Source: Bradyrhizobium manausense
GTDB lineage: Bacteria > Pseudomonadota > Alphaproteobacteria > Rhizobiales > Xanthobacteraceae
Direction: 5' to 3'
Length of the DNA stretch: 64,000 bases
Assembly: GCF_018129685.1 (NCBI RefSeq)
Contig: NZ_JAFCLG010000027.1
Coordinates: forward strand, 1 to 64,000
In this document: positions 58,741 to 64,000 of the stretch, piece by piece
Layout of the letters: the number at the start of each line of letters is the position of its first letter
Numbering within the stretch: the stretch's first letter is position 1
The notes under the pieces: model-generated
Databases searched by the model: none
Told to the model about the DNA's origin: nothing
What the model saw: only the letters and a program-made list of their open reading frames with translations
Program-made: the position numbers and the translations under genes

Positions 58741-59097
58741 ATGGACAAGAACTATGTCGACATCACCAGGAATATCTCAGCCAACTTGAAGAAGCTGCGC
58801 AACGACATCCCAGACACGATGAAGGGATTTGCCGCGCTCGCCCAGGCGGCCACGCGTGACGGAGCGCTGGACAAGAAGACCAAGGAGCTGATTGCGCTCG
58901 CGCTCGGCGTTGCCGCGCATTGCGACGGTTGCATAGGGTTTCATACCGAAGCGCTGGTCAAGCTCGCTGCGACGCGCGAAGAGGTCGAGGAAGCGCTTGG
59001 CATGGCCGTCTATATGGGAGGCGGGCCATCGCTGATGTATGCCGCGGACGCGATCGCGGCCTACGAGCAGTTCCGCCAGCAGGCGGTCGCGGCCTGA
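58741..59097 (+). CDS. AhpD-like carboxymuconolactone decarboxylase family protein
   Basis: This 118-residue protein has the CMD/AhpD fold with the redox motif C61-x2-C64-x3-H68 in AAHCDGCIGFHTEAL. AhpD-like proteins reduce peroxiredoxins or act as peroxidases through the two cysteines. It starts 10 bases after the RND gene and is probably the last gene of the bigR-side operon. It adds a thiol-redox function to the locus. Confidence 0.9.
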   Translation: MDKNYVDITRNISANLKKLRNDIPDTMKGFAALAQAATRDGALDKKTKELIALALGVAAHCDGCIGFHTEALVKLAATREEVEEALGMAVYMGGGPSLMYAADAIAAYEQFRQQAVAA

Positions 59098-59109
59098 CGC
59101 ATATGAACA

Positions 59110-59137
59110 GGACCGGGCGAGCGATCTCGTCCGGTCC
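59110..59137. terminator. hairpin between convergent genes, possible terminator
   Basis: A 12-pair stem including one G-T (59110-59121 with 59126-59137) has a CGAT loop and lies 12 bases past the AhpD-like stop. No T tract follows on either strand. Confidence 0.45.
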
Positions 59138-59157
59138 CGTCCGTCATGATGTGCTGC

Positions 59158-59493
59158 TCACCATCGGTCTCCGCCGACACCGACGCCCACGCTGACGCCG
59201 GGTGCGCGAATGCCTACGCCGGCACGCGGACCATCGTCCCAGTCGTGATCGCGATAGGTGCGGCGTTCGTAATATCGCTCGCGCGGCATCGCGTCATAGG
59301 AGTCGCGCACGATCACGCGCGCGCCGCCACGGGTACGATAGCAATTGCCGGCGTCCTCGCAGACGAGCCGGACCTCCTGAACGAGATCGCGGCTGGCGTA
59401 CTCGCTGGTCGTGTACAGATCCCCGGCCTTCGCGCCGCTCGCCGCAGCGAGAGCTCCGACACCGGCCAGCAGTGCAATCGTGAACGTCCTCAT
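59158..59493 (-). CDS. small secreted protein of unknown function
   Basis: This 111-residue protein has a signal peptide (about residues 1-23, ending AKA). A short domain with two cysteines follows (VRLVCEDAGNCYRTRGGARV), then an Arg/Tyr/Asp-rich stretch (RERYYERRTYRDHDWDD) and a Gly/Val-rich end. GGAGGAGG stands before the ATG at 59493. It is probably periplasmic. Similar small proteins are common in bradyrhizobia; no function is known to me. Confidence 0.7.
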   Translation of the reverse strand: MRTFTIALLAGVGALAAASGAKAGDLYTTSEYASRDLVQEVRLVCEDAGNCYRTRGGARVIVRDSYDAMPRERYYERRTYRDHDWDDGPRAGVGIRAPGVSVGVGVGGDRW

Positions 59494-59605
59494 TCTGTCC
59501 TCCTCCGAGCTGCCCTCTGCGGTAACAAGAAGGGGAGGCCACGATCGTTCCGATAAAATTACAGGTTTTTCCCGAAACCGGATCATTGTGTGGTGCGATC
59601 CATCT

Positions 59606-60010
59606 TCAGATCGGCTCGTAAGCTTCCGAGCCGCAGATGTCATCGATCTCTGCGCGCCGCCGGTCGATGATCTTTCCGCCTGATATCGTGACGATGTAAG
59701 TTTGTGTGCCGAGTGCCGAGCCGGTCGCAGAGGTAAGTTGTGCGCGGACGCAGGCCGTCCAGCCCGAACCGCGGACCTCGTGATGAGGCAGGGCGACCAG
59801 CACGTCGCGCGGATAGGATGTGTTGAGGAAGACCACATCGATCTGCTCGCGGACCACGCGCTTCACATCCGGCGGCGGTTCGGGCGCTGGCTGTTCGGCC
59901 TCCTTGATGCGCATGAACTCGGGCACCGGCGCGCGGCTGTCGGCAAAGCCGCACGCGCCAAGCGCGAGCGCGCCGGCAACCAGTGCCACATGAGCAACAA
60001 TCCGCAACAT
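59606..60010 (-). CDS. small lipoprotein of unknown function
   Basis: This 134-residue protein has a lipoprotein signal with lipobox ALGACG (Cys near residue 20). A Pro-rich linker (AEQPAPEPPPDVKR) and a beta-rich domain follow, with IDVVFLNTSYPRDVLVALPH, GWTACVRAQLTSATG and TYIVTISGGKIIDRR. It is likely anchored in the outer membrane facing the periplasm. The ATG at 60010 gives the lipoprotein start. I recognise no function. Confidence 0.72.
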   Translation of the reverse strand: MLRIVAHVALVAGALALGACGFADSRAPVPEFMRIKEAEQPAPEPPPDVKRVVREQIDVVFLNTSYPRDVLVALPHHEVRGSGWTACVRAQLTSATGSALGTQTYIVTISGGKIIDRRRAEIDDICGSEAYEPI

Positions 60011-60162
60011 TCCTGAAGGTCCCTGCGGGCCAACAGATAGGGGCGAATTCGGCGGGACGAAGTCCTGCCCGATCAACATTTGCTGAAGGACTGGAGGTCG
60101 CCGCATTTGCTATTACCGGAGCGCGGGCTAGTTTGTACCCCGGGATGAGGGGGATCGCATCG

Positions 60163-60399
60163 ATGCGGATTTTGGTCATAGCGGCTGCGGTGCTGGCGCT
60201 GACGGTCGCTTCAGCGCATGCGCAGATGGGTGGCGGCGGCCGGCGCCAGCCCAACGAAAGCAGCCAGAAACCGGATAACAAGCCAAAGGTCGACGAGAAG
60301 GCCTACAAGGCCGCGCTCGACCGCATTCCGGAGTCCAAGGAAAAGTATGACCCGTGGAGCGGGGCGCGCCCGAGCGAGGCCGCCAAGAAGCCGAAATAG
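60163..60399 (+). CDS. small secreted protein of unknown function
   Basis: This 78-residue protein has a signal peptide (about residues 1-22, MRILVIAAAVLALTVASAHA). The short mature part is polar and Lys/Pro-rich (GGGGRRQPNESSQKPDNKPK, DRIPESKEKYDPWSGARP). The DPW-type ending is typical of small exported proteins in bradyrhizobia. It precedes the quinoprotein gene by 10 bases and is probably co-transcribed. The ATG at 60163 is preferred to 60145. Confidence 0.65.
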   Translation: MRILVIAAAVLALTVASAHAQMGGGGRRQPNESSQKPDNKPKVDEKAYKAALDRIPESKEKYDPWSGARPSEAAKKPK

Positions 60400-60409
60400 A
60401 GCGAGGCGG

Positions 60410-62440
60410 ATGGTGGGGCAGCTGCAATGTCTGCTCGCTCTCGTCCTGCTGCTCGCGGCCCGGCCATGCCTCGCCTGGGAGAGCTGGGGCGGCGATCCCG
60501 GCGGTTCGCGCTTTTCGCCTTTGCGCGCGATCACGCCCGACAATGTCGGTCAGCTCGTTCGCGCGTTCGAATTCCGCACCGGCGATGTCACGGCGCGTCC
60601 GCCGGACGTGATGCGGCGAACCAAGTTCGAGGCGACGCCGCTGTTTGTCGAGGACAGTCTGATCTTTTGCTCGCCCTTCAACGAAGTGATCGCACTCGAC
60701 CCCGGCACGGGCGCGCAAAAGTGGCGCTACGATCCGAAGATCGCGACTAGCCAGCGTCCAGCAAATCGCTATGTCTGCCGTGGTGTCACGCACTGGGTCG
60801 ACGATTCTGCGCCGCAGGGGGCCGCCTGCCGTTCGCGGATCTTCATGGGGACCAACGATGTCCGCCTGATCGCGCTCGATGCGAAAACGGGTCTTCCCTG
60901 CGCGAACTTCGGCAAGGGCGGCGAAATCAAGCTCGATATCGGTATGCCGCTGGAATGGCCTGGCGAATTCCAGATCACGTCGCCGCCGGTGGTCGGCCGC
61001 GGTGTCATCGTGGTCGGTTCGTCGATCGGCGACAACCGTCGCGTCGACGCGCCAAGCGGTGTGGTGCGCGCGTTCGACGCGCGCGGTGGTGAGCCGCGCT
61101 GGACCTTCGAGCCGCTCAAGCACGACGGCATCGAAGCGGGACACGCCAATGTCTGGGCAGCGATGTCGGTCGACGAACCGCGCGGTCTGGTGTTTCTGCC
61201 GACATCCTCGCCATCGCCGGATTTCTGGGGCGGCAAGCGACCCGGCAATAACGAGCACGCCAATTCGGTCGTCGCGCTGCGCATCGAGACCGGCGAGCTC
61301 GTCTGGGCGTTCCAGACCGTGCATCACGACGTCTGGGATTACGATCTGCCGGCGCAGCCGACGCTCGCGCGTATCGACACCGGTGACGGCCAGCGCGACG
61401 TCGTGATCCAGCCCACCAAACACGGTTTCGTCTTCGTGCTCGATCGCGACACCGGCAGGCCGGTTTGGCCGGTCGAGGAACGCAGCGTTCCGCAAGATGG
61501 CGCCGAGGGCGAAAGGCTTTCGCCGACGCAGCCATTCCCGACTCACGTGCCGGCGCTGACATCTCAGACGATCTCGACCGACGATGCGTTCTCGCTGCTG
61601 CCTTTTCTGCGCCACTCGTCCTGTGAACGGCAGTTCGCTGAAGCCCGCAACGAAGGGCTGTTCACGCCGCCATCGCTGCAGGGCACGCTCGTGTTCCCGT
61701 TCACAGGCGGTGGCGTCAACTGGGGCAGCGCGGCATTCGATCCGGTCAACCAGATCCTCTACGCCAACACCAGCCGCGCCGTGCATCTCATCAAGCTGAT
61801 CCCGCGCGCGGATGCTGCCGGCTTCAATCCGCCGCCGGGTCATGATTTCGGCCAGCAGAAAGGAGCGCCGTTTGCGATGTCGCGTTCGGTGGTGAAGTCG
61901 CCACTCGGGCTGCTCTGCAACAAGCCGCCCTGGGGCGAGATGGTGGCGGTCGACCTCAAGGCCGGCAAGGTTCTCTGGCGTTCGACCGTCGGCACGACCG
62001 AGGATGTGGCGCCGCTTGGCGTGCCGTTTCCCTTTGGTGCGCCGCTGGTCAACGGGCTCGCCGTGACCGCGGGCGGTGTCGTCTTCACCGGTGCGCTGGA
62101 CGCCTATCTGCGCGCCTACGATGCGCGCAGCGGACAAGAGCTATGGCAGGGACGATTGCCGGTGCCGGGCGTCGCCAATCCCATGACTTATGTCTGGAAG
62201 GGCGAGCAATATGTCGCGATCGGCGCCGGCGGCCATTCCGAAGCCGGCACCTCGATCGGCGATAGTCTTGTGGCGTTTCGTCTGGCGCGTCCGGGCGAGG
62301 CGCCGTCACTGTGGTCGCGCACGATCGATCGCCCCGGCGGGCGATTTTTTGCAACGGCGTCGGCGATCGCGCTTGTCATTGCCGCGCTGGTGATTGCGGC
62401 GCTTCGCTGGCGTCGACGCCGTCGTATCACACCATCATAA
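60410..62440 (+). CDS. PQQ-type quinoprotein dehydrogenase with C-terminal anchor
   Basis: This 676-residue protein is a beta-propeller quinoprotein of the glucose/alcohol dehydrogenase superfamily. It has a signal peptide (about residues 1-22), the opening WGGDPGGSRFSPLRAITPDN, and propeller repeats such as GTGAQKWRYDPKIATSQRPA and ETGELVWAFQTVHHDVWDYD. The C-terminal GVVFTGALDAYLRAYDARSG is close to membrane-bound glucose dehydrogenase. Unlike that enzyme it has no N-terminal membrane domain but a single C-terminal helix (SAIALVIAALVIAALRW). It would oxidise a sugar or alcohol in the periplasm. No PQQ synthesis gene is nearby. Confidence 0.9.
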   Translation: MVGQLQCLLALVLLLAARPCLAWESWGGDPGGSRFSPLRAITPDNVGQLVRAFEFRTGDVTARPPDVMRRTKFEATPLFVEDSLIFCSPFNEVIALDPGTGAQKWRYDPKIATSQRPANRYVCRGVTHWVDDSAPQGAACRSRIFMGTNDVRLIALDAKTGLPCANFGKGGEIKLDIGMPLEWPGEFQITSPPVVGRGVIVVGSSIGDNRRVDAPSGVVRAFDARGGEPRWTFEPLKHDGIEAGHANVWAAMSVDEPRGLVFLPTSSPSPDFWGGKRPGNNEHANSVVALRIETGELVWAFQTVHHDVWDYDLPAQPTLARIDTGDGQRDVVIQPTKHGFVFVLDRDTGRPVWPVEERSVPQDGAEGERLSPTQPFPTHVPALTSQTISTDDAFSLLPFLRHSSCERQFAEARNEGLFTPPSLQGTLVFPFTGGGVNWGSAAFDPVNQILYANTSRAVHLIKLIPRADAAGFNPPPGHDFGQQKGAPFAMSRSVVKSPLGLLCNKPPWGEMVAVDLKAGKVLWRSTVGTTEDVAPLGVPFPFGAPLVNGLAVTAGGVVFTGALDAYLRAYDARSGQELWQGRLPVPGVANPMTYVWKGEQYVAIGAGGHSEAGTSIGDSLVAFRLARPGEAPSLWSRTIDRPGGRFFATASAIALVIAALVIAALRWRRRRRITPS

Positions 62441-62484
62441 TCGTGCTGTGGATGCGATACGAATGGTCGTTCACATCACGCGCA

Positions 62485-62727
62485 TTACTGCACGAATGCG
62501 AGGCCGATGCGCTTGTCGCTGCGCCAGACCATGCGACAATTCCGCACAAAATTGTCACGCGTGATCGAAAGCGTGACCGATTGCGGCAATGTGGCTGATG
62601 TGTCGAGATCGACGGCCGCGCCGCCATCCGACATGTTTCGCACGGTGCACGCGATCCCCCTGTTTTCAAAGGTGATCGTGCCGCCTTTGAAAACCCGGTG
62701 ACGCTGTGCTGCGCGCTTTTCAATCAT
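62485..62727 (-). CDS. PilZ domain protein
   Basis: This 80-residue protein is a single small PilZ domain: RAAQRHRVFKGGTITFENRG with an R-x-x-x-R-like motif (R5 to R12 region), and VRNMSDGGAAVDLDTSATLP with the D/NxSxxG-type second motif. Such proteins may bind cyclic di-GMP and affect motility or polysaccharide. The usual RxxxR is imperfect, so binding is not certain. The ATG at 62727 starts MIEKRAAQRHRV; a longer start at 62808 is less likely. Confidence 0.8.
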   Translation of the reverse strand: MIEKRAAQRHRVFKGGTITFENRGIACTVRNMSDGGAAVDLDTSATLPQSVTLSITRDNFVRNCRMVWRSDKRIGLAFVQ

Positions 62728-62912
62728 CCGCGTCAATCCATCATGATGATTGTGAAATAATGCATAGAAATTGCGTTGATCTAAACTCAATACTGGCGCT
62801 ACTTGCACTGCGCTTCAGACTTCGTTTACGACGTTGATGCGGCGAGTCGCTTCCCGCCGAGTTTAGCCCGCAAGCCCTTCCTTTATGGCGTTCCGCGCCG
62901 ATGGAGATTTCG

Positions 62913-63206
62913 ATGAAAACCAAGCTTTCGCTTCTGTTCGCCGCAGCGCTTTCACTCGCGTCCATGCCCGCCCATGCCACCAAGCTCTATCTCGCGACCA
63001 TGAGCTGCAAGCAGTTCCTCGAGAGCGGCGACGACACCATCAAGATGGTGCTGACCTGGATGGACGGCTGGTACAAGGGCGACGAGGACAACGCGATCAT
63101 CGACACCGACGTGTTCGTCGAGAACGCCAAGAAGTTCGCTGCCTATTGCGGCACCAACCCGAACGTCAGCATCGTCACGGCGGCCGACGAAGTCCTCGGC
63201 AAGTAA
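62913..63206 (+). CDS. HdeA/HdeB-like periplasmic protein
   Basis: This 97-residue protein has a signal peptide (about residues 1-23, ending AHA). A small helical domain with two cysteines follows (TMSCKQFLESGDDTIKMV, KKFAAYCGTNPNVSIVTA), matching the HdeA/HdeB family of acid-stress chaperones. MVLTWMDGWYKGDEDNAIID is also typical. It is periplasmic. GGAG stands six bases before the ATG at 62913. The acid-chaperone role is by family only. Confidence 0.82.
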   Translation: MKTKLSLLFAAALSLASMPAHATKLYLATMSCKQFLESGDDTIKMVLTWMDGWYKGDEDNAIIDTDVFVENAKKFAAYCGTNPNVSIVTAADEVLGK

Positions 63207-63331
63207 ATTCGCAAGCAGGCCGATCGAGGCGCGATCGCGATCCCGCCTCGGTCTTTCGCTGCGGAATGATCATCGTCGGGAGCGGAGGTGCGCTTTTGCG
63301 TTCACGCGGCGCTCTTCGTTCCGGATGATGC

Positions 63332-63796
63332 TCAGCCCGGCAGCATCGCGAAGGCACTCGACACCATCGCGACCTGCTTGTTGTCGCTGGCGGAGAGCAG
63401 GGTGACGCGGCCAAAGCTCATGGTGCGTCCAAGCCGCACCACGCGCGCATCCGCCAGCACGTCCGACGAGGACACCGCGCGCATGAAATGCGTGGTCTGG
63501 TCGACCGTTGTCATCGGGCGATAGCCCCTGTTGGCGGCGAGGTTGGCGATCACCATCGCGGTGTCGGCAAGTGCCATCAGGGCCTGGCCGCAGACGACGC
63601 CGCCATTGCGGCACAGCCGCTCCGAGAACGGCATGCGGAGCAGCGCGCCCGGCTGCCAATCCGGCGCATCCGCAGGCGGCATGTGCTCGATGCGCTCGAC
63701 GGAAAGGCTGAGATCCTGGACCCAGGGCGCAAAGACCTCGCCGAGGATGCGTCTGGCGTCCGCGATGCCGAACTCGGCGTCTGGCTGCGATGGCAT
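63332..63796 (-). CDS. PaaI-type acyl-CoA thioesterase
   Basis: This 154-residue hot-dog-fold protein resembles the PaaI thioesterases. It has FSERLCRNGGVVCGQALMAL leading into the central helix ALADTAMVIANL, YRPMTTVDQTTHFMRAV as the substrate strand, and DVLADARVVRLGRTMSFGRV. It would hydrolyse an acyl-CoA; the substrate is unknown. The ATG at 63796 with an upstream GGAGGG is preferred to 63832. Confidence 0.82.
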   Translation of the reverse strand: MPSQPDAEFGIADARRILGEVFAPWVQDLSLSVERIEHMPPADAPDWQPGALLRMPFSERLCRNGGVVCGQALMALADTAMVIANLAANRGYRPMTTVDQTTHFMRAVSSSDVLADARVVRLGRTMSFGRVTLLSASDNKQVAMVSSAFAMLPG

Positions 63797-63930
63797 TGAT
63801 CTCGTTCCCTCCTGTGTTGCCGGATGTTTCACCCATTCTGCCCGCTTGGGAGCGGCAGAGTCACCGGGCCGCCGGCTTGAAAATGCCTGACTTGGCCCGA
63901 TATGATGGCACGTTTGGGAACGGGTGGACG

Positions 63931-64000
63931 ATGTTGCGTCGATGTGTCCTGGTATTTTGCCTGGCCGCGCTCTGTCTGGCGCTGGGCGGTTGCACCAGGT
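63931..64000 (+). CDS. lipoprotein, 5' end only
   Basis: The last 70 bases open a reading frame MLRRCVLVFCLAALCLALGG followed by CTR, a lipoprotein signal peptide with lipobox ALGGC. The gene runs off the window. Its function cannot be told. Confidence 0.6.
   Translation, partial: MLRRCVLVFCLAALCLALGGCTR

Noticed and set aside
1..64000. tRNA or rRNA genes
   Set aside because: No T-loop GTTCGAATC-type segment within a plausible cloverleaf and no rRNA-like stretch was seen in the intergenic regions. A tRNAscan search would be needed to be sure.

Overview
The window looks like a chromosomal segment of a Bradyrhizobium-type alphaproteobacterium (family Nitrobacteraceae). It has high GC. It carries Caulobacter-style flagellar genes (fliX, flaF, motE, very large 750-760 residue flagellins) and a CckA hybrid kinase. 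It also carries several copies of short palindromic repeats built around CCGTCATTGCGAGCG or CCGTCATTCCGGG, of a kind I associate with Bradyrhizobium genomes. No tRNA, rRNA, CRISPR array, insertion sequence or prophage was seen.

Bases 1-30704 are one large flagellar locus, probably the thick (subpolar) flagellum. At least three tandem flagellin genes (the first only as its 3' end) are followed by flaF, a small unrecognised gene, flaG, flgN, flgJ, flgI and fliX. A non-flagellar block sits at 9488-13780: two HxlR regulator/reductase pairs, one with a broken regulator, on either side of dksA, then an aldehyde-reductase-like gene and a hydratase-like gene. Flagellar genes resume with flgH-flgA-flgG-flgF, fliL-fliM-DUF6468-motE, a giant secreted TPR protein, fliP-fliO, and flgB-flgC-fliE-fliQ-fliR-flhB. 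The CckA-type kinase follows directly. Four intergenic places hold TTAA-N7-TTAA sites typical of CtrA, the regulator that CckA controls. Two operons (flgI- and flgF-led) have sigma-54-like -24/-12 promoters. The sequence therefore suggests a Caulobacter-like CtrA and sigma-54 cascade.

Bases 33672-39615 hold mostly housekeeping or unknown genes: a Tim44-domain protein, a secreted lectin-like protein, a GST, a 57-residue ORF, a secreted protein, class I fumarase and a small beta-rich protein.

Bases 39724-43694 form an apparent TetR regulon. A carotenoid-cleavage-type oxygenase plus a MAPEG-like membrane protein form one operon, and two further membrane proteins (one YciB-like) form another. 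Each operon has the same promoter layout, with one perfect operator (ATCTTTAC-N3-GTAAAGAT) and one degenerate operator about 52 bp apart. A divergent tetR lies next to the oxygenase.

Bases 43885-50374 carry a SET-domain protein with a histone-like basic tail, a response regulator with an HWE histidine kinase, small membrane proteins with a divergent XRE regulator and a palindromic operator, a DsbA/FrnE-like protein and an acyltransferase-like protein.

Bases 50529-59097 look like a reactive-sulfur response locus. A BigR/SqrR-type ArsR repressor with two cysteines 66 residues apart is divergent from a sulfide:quinone oxidoreductase, thioredoxin TrxC, a DUF2892 protein and a CcoG/FixG paralogue. 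The two divergent promoters are superimposed in one AT-rich box. An RND efflux pump and an AhpD-like protein follow the repressor. The window ends with small secreted proteins, a PQQ-type quinoprotein dehydrogenase, a PilZ protein, an HdeA-like protein, a thioesterase and the start of a lipoprotein gene.
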